This document shows positions 29,882 through 38,865 of a stretch of DNA of 64,000 nucleotides, piece by piece (the first letter of the stretch is position 1; the number at the start of each line of letters is the position of its first letter). The notes beneath the pieces were generated by a model that was not told where the DNA came from, did no database searches, and saw nothing but the letters and a program-made list of their open reading frames with translations. Location: positions 186,001-250,000 of the forward strand of contig JADJCK010000009.1 of NCBI GenBank assembly GCA_016703265.1, given 5' to 3'. A program made the translations under genes and the position numbers. Origin of the DNA: a bacterium. GTDB lineage: Bacteria > Krumholzibacteriota > Krumholzibacteriia > LZORAL124-64-63.

Positions 29882-29895
29882 CTTGCGCCGGCGCT
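29882..29895. repeat. Palindrome copy 2
   Basis: CTTGCGCCGGCGCT, a left arm identical to the consensus and a partly degenerate right arm, 136 bp after copy 1 in the same gap. Confidence 0.5.
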
Positions 29896-30015
29896 GTGTT
29901 CGAATTCACCATTTCAAATCGCGTGGATGCACTACACGATTTCTGATCTACTTGATCGCCACGAATAGCGGCTTGTATGCAGCCGTAGAGCCTACCAGAT
30001 CAAGGGGAGTTCGCC

Positions 30016-31299
30016 ATGCCGCGGTCCCGCACCTGCGCCTCCATCATCGCCCTTTCCTGCGCGCTCCTTGTCCTCTCGGCCTGCAGCGACTCGACGTCCC
30101 CGCCCACGTCGCGATCCGTTTCGCTGTACGTGTTCGATCAGGCATACCAGCCCGTGGCGGCGAATGCCGAGTGGGCTGCGTTCCAGGACGGCAGCAAGGC
30201 CTGGACCGTGCTGACGCCCTCCGCGACCGGCGTCTACACCGCCACCCTGACCGACGCCTCGGGCCGGTACGGCTTTGCCTGCTACGCGGACGGCGACCTG
30301 CACCTGCAGCACGGCACCGTGGCCGAGGGCGCCATTGCGGTCATCTACCTGGATACCGGGCTCTCCTTTGCCGGGAAGTCTGTCGCCCGGATCCCCCAAC
30401 CCACCGGCTACTACAGCCTCCACGGCGCGATCAGCTACGACTTCGCGCCGGGCGAGAGCATGGTCGCCATGGACCGCAGTCGCTCGAGTTCCACGCCGAT
30501 CGCCTCGTACTGGTTCACGGTCAAGGCCGGCCTTCACGACCTGGCCATCTCCGACAACAGCTGGGGCGCAGAGCGCCTGATGAACTGGCTCTACCTCGAG
30601 CGAAACATCGACGTCCAGGGCGATTCGGTGCACAACATTTCCGTTGCCGCTTCCGCGCGCATCATGCTGGAAGACGGTGCCTCCGTGCAGGTGACGGGCG
30701 ATGCCTCGGCCACCAGCGCTACCATCGGACTCCTGACGACCAACGACACCTACGCGATGCTTGCCGACTACGATGCCATCACCGGCGGCACCGTGGCGTT
30801 TCACAGCCTGCCGGCCACGGCGATGGCCAGCGGTTACCGCTACGAAGTGGAACTCTCGCGTGGACACGTGCAGAAGTGGGGCTGCTTCAGCTCCGCGACG
30901 GGCACAACCACCGACGCGCCATCCGGAGAGTTCGCGACATTCTCGGTCACGACAGTCGATGCCGGCGGCGCCTGCTATCCGGTCTTCGGCGGCCTGTCCA
31001 TGGCGGGCGGCAAGGGCTACTTCATGTATTGTGGCAATGGAGACTACTTCACCGACGTCTTCGTCTCGTCCGGCTGGCTGGCCGCCAACGGTACGACCGG
31101 CTACCAGGTACCCAATCTCACCGGCCTGACCGGCTGGCAGGCGGGCTGGAGCATTCCGGCCGGCGCCGCGATCACCGACCAGGACGCCGTGTTCCTCGAC
31201 GGCAACGTGCCGGTGGCGACCTGCGTGGTCCACCATTTCAACCGGACGAACGCTCCGCTGGCGGCGGGCGATTGGGTGAGCACGACCTGGAGCAACTGA
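30016..31299 (+). CDS. Lipoprotein of unknown function, beta-rich
   Basis: 427 residues. ATG 30016 follows AAGGGGAG. The leader ends in a lipobox LSAC (Cys near residue 23), followed by a Ser/Thr/Pro linker (SDSTSPPTSRSV). The body is rich in beta-type sequence with no recognised domain. It begins SLYVFDQAYQPVAANAEWAAFQDGS, like a carboxypeptidase-regulatory or Ig-type fold, and later has Gly/Tyr-rich segments such as GGKGYFMYCGNGDYF. The C-terminus (VVHHFNRTN...TTWSN) has no sorting tail. It should be lipid-anchored in an outer or inner membrane. The preceding gap carries two palindrome copies. Confidence 0.7.
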   Translation: MPRSRTCASIIALSCALLVLSACSDSTSPPTSRSVSLYVFDQAYQPVAANAEWAAFQDGSKAWTVLTPSATGVYTATLTDASGRYGFACYADGDLHLQHGTVAEGAIAVIYLDTGLSFAGKSVARIPQPTGYYSLHGAISYDFAPGESMVAMDRSRSSSTPIASYWFTVKAGLHDLAISDNSWGAERLMNWLYLERNIDVQGDSVHNISVAASARIMLEDGASVQVTGDASATSATIGLLTTNDTYAMLADYDAITGGTVAFHSLPATAMASGYRYEVELSRGHVQKWGCFSSATGTTTDAPSGEFATFSVTTVDAGGACYPVFGGLSMAGGKGYFMYCGNGDYFTDVFVSSGWLAANGTTGYQVPNLTGLTGWQAGWSIPAGAAITDQDAVFLDGNVPVATCVVHHFNRTNAPLAAGDWVSTTWSN

Positions 31300-31308
31300 G
31301 GGGCGACA

Positions 31309-32061
31309 CTATCCATGGAGGCGAAGCGCGCGCAGCCCCCGGTGCCACCGCTCGCGCAGCGCGCTGCTCCGCCCCGCAACAACGATCAGCGCGATGGCGC
31401 CGAGTACCATGCCGATGACCATCGGCTGGGCCAGAAGGCATTTGTAGTAGGCGCCGAGCAACGGCGCGAGCTGGTCAAGTCGGTCGGGATCGACCGGTGG
31501 CCGGCAGGCAAGCCCGATCCCCGCCGCGGTGAGCAGGTTCAGGAACAGGATCGACAGGCCGAGCGCCCGCAGGGGCAACCGGACGAGGCGGTATACTCTG
31601 GAACGCGCCAGTGCATGCTCGGCGCGACTCGTGACCCAGGTGGCGATGATGAAGACGGCGACCACGAGCAGACCGATGAACACGCTGCCACCGCCCGAGC
31701 CGACGGCCCGCCATGTCAGATACCCTGCGGTGACGGCCGCGATCGTCACGAGCGGATAGAGCGCAAAGTAGACAGGCGCCAGCGCCACGGCGACGGGCAT
31801 CACGGCGCAGCCGATCAGGCCGGCGCGGGCTTCTTCCGGCGATAGAGCGTGGGACTCGGGCGCTGCGGGGAGCCAACTGTCGATGAGGTCGGCCGACGAC
31901 GAGGATGCCGCATGCTGCGCCGACTGTTCCGCCTCGCGCCGGGAGCGCTCGGCCTCGACGTTCTGCCGTTCGGCCCAGTAGGTGCTCTCGTCGGCGCCCG
32001 GCGAGAGCGACCGCCCGCTGCGCGCATCATCCTGCGCCTTGAAATAGGGATCGTCGCTCAT
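31309..32061 (-). CDS. Membrane protein of unknown function
   Basis: 250 residues. The first 85 are charged and Ser/Ala-rich (RQNVEAERSRREAEQSAQ), probably a cytoplasmic, partly coiled segment. Four or five membrane helices follow: AVMPVAVALAPVYFALYPLV, VFIGLLVVAVFIIATWV, LGLSILFLNLLTAAGIGLA and PMVIGMVLGAIALIVVAG. No catalytic motif is visible. It converges with the lipoprotein gene, 9 bp apart. The start at 32061 is the first ATG of the frame. Confidence 0.65.
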   Translation of the reverse strand: MSDDPYFKAQDDARSGRSLSPGADESTYWAERQNVEAERSRREAEQSAQHAASSSSADLIDSWLPAAPESHALSPEEARAGLIGCAVMPVAVALAPVYFALYPLVTIAAVTAGYLTWRAVGSGGGSVFIGLLVVAVFIIATWVTSRAEHALARSRVYRLVRLPLRALGLSILFLNLLTAAGIGLACRPPVDPDRLDQLAPLLGAYYKCLLAQPMVIGMVLGAIALIVVAGRSSALRERWHRGLRALRLHG

Positions 32062-32334
32062 CGGGCGTACTCCCGGGAACAGAAAGTAGAACTGCCCCTT
32101 CTTCCCCGCACCCCCGAGGATAGTGGCACGCCCCGGCTCTTCCCGTCAATGCGGCCACCGATCGAACACGTCACATCAATTGCGGCCAAGCCACGGATGC
32201 GGCGGACCGCATGGCGAATTCCAATTGGCGCGCCATGCATGGCACGTTACGCTGTGCGGGTCGAGCCACACGGGCGGTTCGGCACTGTCGAAGCCGCGAC
32301 GCACCGTCCAACACAGCCGTAGGGAGTGCCACTC

Positions 32335-32922
32335 ATGTCCCGATTCAGCCGCCCTGCCAGCCTGACGGTCCTCGCCCTGGTCCTGGCGATCACCTCGACC
32401 GCACTGGCCCAGCCGGGCCGCCCCGACCCCGAGAAGCTGCTGGCCGCACAGCGCGGAGCGATGACGAAGCTCGCGATGCTGGACGGCACCTGGCGCGGTG
32501 ACGCCTGGATGGCGGCCCCGGACGGCAGCCGGCACAGCCTGACCCAGACCGAGCGCGTAGGCTCGATGCTGGACGGCGCCGTGCGCGTGATCGAAGGGCG
32601 CGGCTACGAGGCGGACGGCACGCTGGCATTCAACGCATTCGCGGTCATCTCGTTCGATGTCGCCAAGAGTGCATACTCCATGCGCTCGCACGCGATGGGC
32701 AACGCGGGCGACTTCCCCGTCACGGTCACCGCCGACGGCTTCCAGTGGGAGATTGCGGCCGGCCCCATGACCATCCGCTACACGGCCGTGGTGAAGGACG
32801 GCGTCTGGACCGAGGTGGGCACGCGCCAGGCGCCTGGACAGGAGCCGGTCGAGTTCTTCGGGATGACGCTGCGACGGTTGGGTGATACGGAGTGGCCCGC
32901 GGGTGGGGCGGTGGCGCCGTAG
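32335..32922 (+). CDS. Secreted DUF1579-like protein
   Basis: 195 residues. ATG 32335 follows AGGGAG; a GTG at 32326 is in frame but overlaps that site. The signal peptide ends at about residue 26 (TSTALAQPG). The mature part has KLAMLDGTWRGDAW near its start, then ERVGSMLDGAVRVIEGRG and FNAFAVISFDVAKSAYSM, the order seen in DUF1579-type lipocalin-like proteins, in which the LxGxW segment opens a small beta-barrel. The ligand is unknown. It is periplasmic or exported. A palindrome copy lies 58 bp after the stop. Confidence 0.72.
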   Translation: MSRFSRPASLTVLALVLAITSTALAQPGRPDPEKLLAAQRGAMTKLAMLDGTWRGDAWMAAPDGSRHSLTQTERVGSMLDGAVRVIEGRGYEADGTLAFNAFAVISFDVAKSAYSMRSHAMGNAGDFPVTVTADGFQWEIAAGPMTIRYTAVVKDGVWTEVGTRQAPGQEPVEFFGMTLRRLGDTEWPAGGAVAP

Positions 32923-32979
32923 ATCCTGCAGTTCCCGGCTCCGGAGCGGTACTTTTCAATCGCGACAGTGTTCGTGACC

Positions 32980-32996
32980 GTTGCGCCGGCGCAAGT
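32980..32996. repeat. Palindrome copy 3
   Basis: GTTGCGCCGGCGCAAGT, close to the full consensus, between the convergent ends of the DUF1579-like and PspC genes. Confidence 0.6.
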
Positions 32997-33062
32997 TTGG
33001 CGGGGCAGCAGTCCCCACCACGATATGGGCGATATTCCGACGTGCACACTGCCCGTCCATGG

Positions 33063-33263
33063 CTAGTTCTCCGGCGAAGGCATCACGAACCAGAGCACCG
33101 CATACACAAGGATCCCGGGGAACGCGACGCTGCAGATCGATAGAATGACGTACGCAAGGCGGAACCGACTCGGCGACCAGCCGAGCCGCTCGGCAAGGCC
33201 ACCGCAGACTCCAGCGATCATCTTGTCGTGGGACCGGCGGACTTGCGACGTTGCAGGCGTCAT
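33063..33263 (-). CDS. PspC-domain membrane protein
   Basis: 66 residues. ATG 33263 is preceded by AAGGAGAAAC. It is a single PspC domain: RRSHDKMIAGVCGGLAERLG, then FRLAYVILSICSVAFPGILVYAVLWFVMP, one long hydrophobic stretch or hairpin. PspC proteins act in the phage-shock response to inner-membrane stress or as small regulators. No pspA or pspB is nearby. A palindrome copy lies upstream at 33389. Confidence 0.88.
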   Translation of the reverse strand: MTPATSQVRRSHDKMIAGVCGGLAERLGWSPSRFRLAYVILSICSVAFPGILVYAVLWFVMPSPEN

Positions 33264-33388
33264 GTGTTTCTCCTTCGGCAATGTTGCGGGCAACGGCGCC
33301 TATACCCGAGATTCGGCGGAATTATTCGATGCCTGCACCGCGGCGGAATCCAGTCGGCCGTGGAAAGCGGCGGCGCGGACGGAAATCA

Positions 33389-33402
33389 CGCCGGCGCAAG
33401 TG
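33389..33402. repeat. Palindrome copy 4 (right arm preserved)
   Basis: CGCCGGCGCAAGTG; the left arm is degenerate. It lies between the PspC start and the end of the metallophosphoesterase gene. Confidence 0.45.
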
Positions 33403-33415
33403 CGTCGCCAACAGC

Positions 33416-34222
33416 CTACGAGAACCCGAGCACATCCATTATCACCGGATGCCCGTACTGCGCCCCACCGGTCAACACTCGCAGGTTCGGGAGAATCTGC
33501 GCCTCACCGCTCCCGTGCGTGTGCCCGCACAAGACCGTCATCTCCCGATCCGGCCGTGCCGACATCGCCTCGAGCAACGCTGACCCGACCGCCTGACAGC
33601 TGAAGAACGGCAGCCAGTTGTCGTCGGAGAACCCGCCCTCATGCCAGCACGACTCGCGGAACGGCGGCACGTGGGTCACCACAACCATGTGCCGGAACCG
33701 CGCCAGCGCATCCGGCAGCACGGAACGAAGGTGAGCGGCGGCCTCGTCGCCAAGAGCGTTCAGCTTCGCAAGACGCTCATCCGGATCTTCATGGAAGCCG
33801 CCGAACTCGCCGATCAGGTCGAAGTCGTTCAGCAGCACGTCGGTGCCGTGGTAGTTGCCCAGCCGTCCGTCACCCCACCCGTCGTGACCGACCAGGCATG
33901 TCTCGTCGGTGAACGGCACGACGCCCGCATCGGGCATCCAGTGCAGGTTCGGGGTCACGGCACACAGTGCGCGGATCTTCGCACGAACACCGGCGATGGA
34001 ACCGCGATAGAAGTCGTGATTGCCGAGGACGAAATAGACCGGGCGCTCCACGCGGGCCACGATGTCGCGCAGGTGGCCGTCAACGCCAGGAGCCTCGGCG
34101 ATGTCACCACTGATTACAAACGCATCGGCCTCGGTGCCCGCAAGCATGTTGAGAAACACCCCCATGGCCGGCGGGCGCAGGAAGTTCAGGTGGATATCGG
34201 TGAGCCAGGCCAGGGATTTCAT
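33416..34222 (-). CDS. Calcineurin-like metallophosphoesterase
   Basis: 268 residues from ATG 34222; a GTG at 34231 is also possible and would overlap the PPK2 stop. All five family motifs are visible: LTDIHLN (metal), ISGDIAEA, LGNHDFYRG (catalytic His), THVPP and CGHTHG. No signal peptide is present, so it is cytoplasmic. The family covers phosphodiesterases and phosphatases with two metal ions; the substrate is unknown. It directly follows the polyphosphate kinase 2 gene, essentially without a gap, so they probably form one transcript. Confidence 0.9.
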   Translation of the reverse strand: MKSLAWLTDIHLNFLRPPAMGVFLNMLAGTEADAFVISGDIAEAPGVDGHLRDIVARVERPVYFVLGNHDFYRGSIAGVRAKIRALCAVTPNLHWMPDAGVVPFTDETCLVGHDGWGDGRLGNYHGTDVLLNDFDLIGEFGGFHEDPDERLAKLNALGDEAAAHLRSVLPDALARFRHMVVVTHVPPFRESCWHEGGFSDDNWLPFFSCQAVGSALLEAMSARPDREMTVLCGHTHGSGEAQILPNLRVLTGGAQYGHPVIMDVLGFS

Positions 34223-34230
34223 GCGGCACA

Positions 34231-35190
34231 CTACTTTTTGGAACCAGCGCCCGGCGCTTCCTTCTCGAGAGCCTCGCGAATCGCCTTCAGTTCCCGGCGG
34301 CGCTCATCGCTCGTTTCCGGGTAGCGCAGCGGCAGCTTCTCGAGCGCGGCGCAGATCACCTCGGAGACCGCCAGCCGCGCGAACCACTTGTGGTCCGCCG
34401 GGATCACGAACCACGGCGCTGCCTTCGAACTGGTCCGGTTCAGCATCTCCTCGTATGCCTGCTGGTAGTCATCCCAGAAGGAGCGCTCGCGGTAGTCTCC
34501 GATCGAGAACTTCCAGTTCTTGTCGGGTTCGTCGATACGCGCCAGGAAGCGCTCGCGCTGCTCTTCCTTCGAGACGTTGAGGAAGAACTTGAGCACGACG
34601 ATGCCATTCTGCGACAGGTACTGCTCGAAGGATGTGATCTCGTCGAACCGCCGGTCCCAGATGCCGTCGCCCGCCACCGCACGGGGAAGACGCTGCCGCG
34701 CGAGCAGCTCGGGGTGCACGCGGACGACCAGCATCTCCTCGTAGTACGACCGGTTGAAGATGCCGATCATCCCCCGCGCCGGCAATGCCCGCGAGGCCCG
34801 CCAGAGATAGTCGTGATCGAGTTCCTCGTCCGACGGGACCTTGAAGCTGGTGACCTGGCATCCCTGTGGATTGACGCCCGACATGACATGGCGGATCACA
34901 CCGTCCTTGCCCGCCGCATCCATGGCCTGGAAGATGATGAGCAGGGCGTACGCGTCCTGGGCGTAGAGCTTCTCCTGGAGATCGGACAGGCGCTGCACGT
35001 TCGCCGCGACGCGCGCCAGCGCGGCCTCCTTGTTGCGCAGGCCGGCGGTGAAGTCCGGATCGAAATCGGCGCGCAGGGACACGCGCGTACCCGGCGGCAC
35101 CATCAGGCGGCGAAGGCCCAGCTCGACATCGTCCTTGCCGCCCACGGAAAGGCGGATCCTCTGGTCGGGATGCAAGCGTTCGTTGTCCAT
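34231..35190 (-). CDS. Polyphosphate kinase 2 family (polyphosphate:nucleotide phosphotransferase)
   Basis: 319 residues from ATG 35190; a GTG at 35202 would add four. The family hallmarks are present: FQAMDAAGKDGVIRHVMSGVNP (Walker A-like, phosphate binding), SFKVPSDEELDHDYLWR, FNRSYYEEMLVVRVHP, then NDRRF-like WDRRFDEI and KFFLNVSKEEQRERFLARIDEPDKNWKFS. This corresponds to the single-domain PPK2 proteins that move phosphate between polyphosphate and nucleotides. It is cytoplasmic. It is followed immediately by the metallophosphoesterase. Confidence 0.94.
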   Translation of the reverse strand: MDNERLHPDQRIRLSVGGKDDVELGLRRLMVPPGTRVSLRADFDPDFTAGLRNKEAALARVAANVQRLSDLQEKLYAQDAYALLIIFQAMDAAGKDGVIRHVMSGVNPQGCQVTSFKVPSDEELDHDYLWRASRALPARGMIGIFNRSYYEEMLVVRVHPELLARQRLPRAVAGDGIWDRRFDEITSFEQYLSQNGIVVLKFFLNVSKEEQRERFLARIDEPDKNWKFSIGDYRERSFWDDYQQAYEEMLNRTSSKAAPWFVIPADHKWFARLAVSEVICAALEKLPLRYPETSDERRRELKAIREALEKEAPGAGSKK

Positions 35191-35229
35191 GGCGTTCAGC
35201 ACTTCCTGATCAGGTAATGCAGGCCCGCT

Positions 35230-36576
35230 TCATCGCACCGACACCCATTCATAACCCTGGAACGGCGTGCCGATCGGGATCGTCATGATGCTGCGGAACA
35301 TGCGTAGGTCGTCTGCGGTGGGCTCGCCCCAGCCGCCGTTCATCATCAGCTGCGTGTGGCCGAGCGCGTGACCCGCCATGTACAATGAATGCCCCAGCTC
35401 GTGGTTGATGACGCCGGCGGCCAGCGTCGCGTTGGCCAGGCTCACATTGATGGCAAGGATCATCCGCTGCGGCGCGTCGTAGCCCCAGTCGCGCTGGGAT
35501 CGCGGCAGGTGCGTGTTCAGTCGGGCCAGGCCGTTGAACCCGCTGAGCACCTCGAAACTGAACCGGACATCGGCATCGTTGCTGTCCGCGACGGCCACCC
35601 AGGCGTCGCCGCCCATCAGCCCGTTCATGTGGGCCACCTGCAGGCGCGCGAGGCTGCCCAGATCGATGGTCCCGACCGCGTTCGAGCCGTCAGGAACGAA
35701 GACGGTGAGCGGATAGTGGTCCCACCGCATGAACGGCCCGGCCCAGAACCACTTCGTGACGCTGCCGAGCGCGACGATGTAGTTGTCGGCGAACGGATCC
35801 AGCATTTCGGTCCGGTCGACGAGGCAGATCGTCACCGGCGGCTCGCCGACGCCGATGGGCGCCGTCGTGAAATCGAACCAGGCACCCGTCTCCGTCGCCC
35901 CGGAGGCATCGTCCGGCGTGTTCGTCTGCAGGATGAAAGCGCTTTCATCGGATAGCGGCCCGAAGCGGAACCGGCCGTCAGGGGCTGTCAACGTGGACAG
36001 CCCGTGGGCCGGGATGGTCACCTCGACGCCCGCAGCCACTCCACCCCGGTCCGTGATGACAAGGCCGTCGATGAAGAAGCCGTCGGTGATGCGATGGTTC
36101 ACGCTGCGCTCGATGGCCCCGTAGCTCCCCGACACATGGCGCGGCACCACGGTGATCCAGCCGGTGCGGCCCGGAACGATGTCGGGATGGCCGGCCTCGA
36201 AGATGGCGGCACCGATACGCGCGCTGCGCGGGAACGAGCCCAGCACGCGGGTGGTCGTCCGCCAGTTCTTCTCGTCGGCGGCCTCGTCGTAGTTGATGGC
36301 CACCACGACGGAATCGATGGGATCGGGCGGGAACTGCAGCCGGTCCGCGATCTCCCAGCGCACGTGGATGCGCGACGGGACGACAACGTCCGATGCGACG
36401 GCGAACGCAACGGCGCCGGGAACCAGCCGGCGCCCGTGCTGCCCGTATGCGGAGGCTGTATCGGTGGAGACCGGGTCGGGCGGCGGCGCCACGGAGCCCT
36501 CGTGTCCGCATCCGCCGCAAGCCAGGAGAACGACGATGGCCAGCAAGGCGCCACAGACACCGATTCGATGGTTCAC
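35230..36576 (-). CDS. Lipoprotein with zincin-like HELGH motif
   Basis: 448 residues. The leader ends in a GGC lipobox (Cys near residue 23). Residues about 50-250 look like beta domains, including a carboxypeptidase-regulatory-like segment (GVEVTIPAHGLSTLTAPDGRFRFG). The C-terminal 200 residues contain NHELGHSLYMAGHALGH with His392 and His396. HExxH is the zinc site of metalloproteases; the usual metzincin follow-up GxxH is displaced by three residues (HELGHSLYMAGH). A proteolytic role is plausible but unproven. It ends in WVSVR with no sorting tail. Confidence 0.72.
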   Translation of the reverse strand: MNHRIGVCGALLAIVVLLACGGCGHEGSVAPPPDPVSTDTASAYGQHGRRLVPGAVAFAVASDVVVPSRIHVRWEIADRLQFPPDPIDSVVVAINYDEAADEKNWRTTTRVLGSFPRSARIGAAIFEAGHPDIVPGRTGWITVVPRHVSGSYGAIERSVNHRITDGFFIDGLVITDRGGVAAGVEVTIPAHGLSTLTAPDGRFRFGPLSDESAFILQTNTPDDASGATETGAWFDFTTAPIGVGEPPVTICLVDRTEMLDPFADNYIVALGSVTKWFWAGPFMRWDHYPLTVFVPDGSNAVGTIDLGSLARLQVAHMNGLMGGDAWVAVADSNDADVRFSFEVLSGFNGLARLNTHLPRSQRDWGYDAPQRMILAINVSLANATLAAGVINHELGHSLYMAGHALGHTQLMMNGGWGEPTADDLRMFRSIMTIPIGTPFQGYEWVSVR

Positions 36577-36590
36577 GATCGCCCTCCCCG

Positions 36591-37223
36591 CTACCGATTC
36601 GCCTCCAGCGCGATGGCGATGTACACGAGGTCGTTCAGGCCCACCCGGCCATCCCAGTAAAGATCGGACCGGTAGTTGTACGGCCCGAAGTAGTCCTGCG
36701 CGAACAGGGCCACGTCGGTGAGATCCACCGCCAGGTCGCCGTTGAGATCGGGGCTGTTGAACATCAACCCCCCATCAAGGGTGAGCTCGCAGGTGACGTC
36801 CGGAGCCGAGAGCTCGGAATCGGCCGCGGTGCCGTGGCCGCCGCCGCGCAGGGGCAGGGCCACAGCAGTCATGCCGTCCGCGTCCGTGGGGCCGGTCACC
36901 TGTCCGGCGGGTTCGGCGAACACGAGGTGAGGCGACCGAGTACGCCCGGTGAGATAAGGCAACGAGATGCCAACTGCCGGCCCCTCCGGCTCGCACCAAA
37001 GGTTATCCAATTGCACTATGAGAGGGTACGGTTGCGTGACCGGGCCCTGGGCGCCGAACAGGAAGGAGATCGAAAGGTGGGGCACCGTCAGGCTGGGCGG
37101 CCAGAGAAGCATCGAGCGCACTTCCCCGTGCCGAGCCGGCACTTGCAATATCAGGGGCTCATTGGCGACAGCGGGAATCGCGACGATCAACAACGCCATG
37201 ATCATAAGCAAACGACGAATCAT
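36591..37223 (-). CDS. Secreted dockerin-like protein
   Basis: 210 residues. ATG 37223 follows GAGGAGG. The signal peptide ends at about residue 19 (IVAIPAVANE). The N-terminal 130 residues are beta-type and unrecognised. The C-terminal 60 residues form two EF-hand-like loops, SPDLNGDLAVDLTDVALFAQ and SDLYWDGRVGLNDLVYIAIA, in the arrangement of type I dockerins (duplicated calcium loop plus helix). Dockerins bind cohesins in cellulosome-like assemblies; here the role is probably surface attachment, but no cohesin is in the window. It follows 14 bp after the zincin-like gene is reached on the same strand. Confidence 0.72.
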   Translation of the reverse strand: MIRRLLMIMALLIVAIPAVANEPLILQVPARHGEVRSMLLWPPSLTVPHLSISFLFGAQGPVTQPYPLIVQLDNLWCEPEGPAVGISLPYLTGRTRSPHLVFAEPAGQVTGPTDADGMTAVALPLRGGGHGTAADSELSAPDVTCELTLDGGLMFNSPDLNGDLAVDLTDVALFAQDYFGPYNYRSDLYWDGRVGLNDLVYIAIALEANR

Positions 37224-37352
37224 TTCCAGCCTCCTCAGCTGTTCGGCGCCGAGATGACCGGAGATATGGCTGCTATCAAAGCACTTTCCCCGTTCCACGG
37301 CCCCGCAACGCCCCCATGAACGCGTAAGCATACGTCATCTCCGAGCCGAACG

Positions 37353-38738
37353 TCAATCGCGCCCCCGGCCGCCGCCTGCAACCAGCGCCAACGCCGCCTC
37401 GTTGACCCGTTCGCCGTACTGCCGCCGCAGCCCGTCGAGCGCCGCGCGCAGGCGTCGTTCACTCTCGGCGTCGAACCACGCGCGATCGACGGCGCTGCGC
37501 GCTTCGTCCAATGTTCGTGAACGCCGCGGCAACGCCTCCAGCACCAACGTCACGCGCCAGACCGAAGCGGCCAGCGAGTCGGGCCCCACCACCCCGAAGT
37601 CACCGGCGGCCAGGGAGCGTTCCGTCAAGGCGCGGTCGCCCCGTTCGTCAACCAGGTCGGGCACCCGTTCCGGCTGGGCGCGGTCGTGCGCAGCCAGGCT
37701 GTCCGCCCCCGCACGCGTGCGCAACCGCGCGGCCAGTCTCTCCGCATCCTCGCGCGTGGACAGGTGCCGCCGCACGATCTCCGCACGGGCCGGCAGGTCC
37801 CAGCGTGACGGATCGCGGTCATACTCGCGGCGCAGCGTCAACGAGTCGCGCGGCACCTGCGAGAACACATGCCGCACGGCCCAGGCCGTGGCGGCGAATC
37901 CCTCGGCCTGGTCGCGCAACACCCGCGCGTCGGCAGGCCTGGCCGGTGCGTCCGCCGGGCGCGCCTGCGCCCGCAGCAGCCGCTGGTACAGGGCCGTACC
38001 GATGAAGTCCCTGACCTGCCGCTCATCCGCCAGGTGCGGCCGGTCGAGCGCGCGCAGGAGCCGCCACTCCCCCAGCAGGTCGCGAACCCGGAACGGGCTT
38101 CCCGCGTGCGTGGCGATGACGGCGTCGGAGTCCGCGGCGGCAATCGCAGGAAAGCGTGTCATTTTGCGCGCGCGCTGCACCAGGTCGTCCTGTGCCGACG
38201 GTGCCGGCAAGGCGGCGAAGGCTTCGGCAAGGCGCCCCACCACGGCGTCGTCCCAGACCGGGGCGTTGCGGGCCAGTTCCAGGTCGCGCATGGCCGCGCC
38301 CAGCACGGCCGGATGGGTCACCGTGTCGCCCAGCGCGGCGCGGCGCGCGCGTTCGACCGTGTACGCGGAGTCCAGGGCGGCCTCGAAGGCGAGTTGATGG
38401 CCCACGCCGCGGTGTTGCGCGCTGTCCTCGGGCGTCCAGGCCAGGGGTTCGGCGGCGGTGGCCAGGCGCAGGGCGCGCCGGTCCAGTTGCGTGCCAAGCA
38501 GTTCGCGCACCTTTGCCGGCGAGAGGTCGCTTGCGGCGAGCCCACGCCGCTGCGCCGCGGCGCGCACGTCAGCAACCGTGATGGACTCGATGCGCGTGCC
38601 ATCGGCCAGCTGGGCCACCACGGTATCCGGCAGGTCGGCGGCGGCGGTTGCAGGGCGAGCCGGGTGCGGCGCAACGGCCAGGATGCCGCTGACCAGCAGG
38701 CTCATGCGCAGTTCCGCAATCCCAGCCACCAGGCGCAT
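37353..38738 (-). CDS. Parvulin-like (PpiC/SurA-type) periplasmic protein
   Basis: 461 residues. The N-terminus has a hydrophobic leader (MSLLVSGILAVAPHP in the first 30). The order is SurA-like: an N-terminal helical chaperone part, VREL-x-x-Q and D-R-x-A-L-R-L-A, then a parvulin-type domain at about residues 290-400 (RREYDRDPSRWDLPARAEIVRRHLSTREDAERLAARL, ... LAAGDFGVVGPDSLAASVWRV), and a C-terminal helix. Peptidyl-prolyl isomerase activity is not certain, because conserved catalytic histidines are not obvious. It probably helps fold or export the many secreted proteins nearby. Arg/Ala-rich. Confidence 0.65.
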   Translation of the reverse strand: MRLVAGIAELRMSLLVSGILAVAPHPARPATAAADLPDTVVAQLADGTRIESITVADVRAAAQRRGLAASDLSPAKVRELLGTQLDRRALRLATAAEPLAWTPEDSAQHRGVGHQLAFEAALDSAYTVERARRAALGDTVTHPAVLGAAMRDLELARNAPVWDDAVVGRLAEAFAALPAPSAQDDLVQRARKMTRFPAIAAADSDAVIATHAGSPFRVRDLLGEWRLLRALDRPHLADERQVRDFIGTALYQRLLRAQARPADAPARPADARVLRDQAEGFAATAWAVRHVFSQVPRDSLTLRREYDRDPSRWDLPARAEIVRRHLSTREDAERLAARLRTRAGADSLAAHDRAQPERVPDLVDERGDRALTERSLAAGDFGVVGPDSLAASVWRVTLVLEALPRRSRTLDEARSAVDRAWFDAESERRLRAALDGLRRQYGERVNEAALALVAGGGRGRD

Positions 38739-38806
38739 GTTCCAGTCCCTTTCCCTTGGATCCCTGGGTCAGGCGTGCGCTCCCGCGCCCGCCCCCATGG
38801 AACGCC

Positions 38807-38834
38807 GGCCGGCCCCCAAACCCGGGAGCCGGCC
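38807..38834 (-). other. GC-rich hairpin after the secreted protein at 38866
   Basis: Inverted repeat GGCCGGC / GCCGGCC plus three more pairs, loop of 6, 32 bp after the stop of the 38866-39612 gene and 69 bp before the parvulin-like start. There is no T-run, so it is a possible rho-assisted or stabilising stem rather than a full terminator. Confidence 0.4.
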
Positions 38835-38865
38835 GCGCGCCACGAACACTCATCTGCGAATGCGC

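Larger units (their letters stand above)
29692..30015. other. Intergenic region (324 bp) with two palindromes
   Basis: No gene is visible. It carries two copies of the window-wide palindrome (29734-29746 and 29883-29894). The first is nested inside an 8-bp inverted repeat, TCGCGAGA (29725-29732) and TCTCGCGA (29749-29756), forming a potential cruciform. The last 120 bases are AT-richer and probably hold the promoter of the lipoprotein gene at 30016. Confidence 0.5.

Noticed and set aside
29757..31418. A 553-codon plus-strand open frame overlapping the lipoprotein at 30016
   Set aside because: Arg/His-rich and without leader; the lipoprotein frame has a lipobox and ribosome-binding site.
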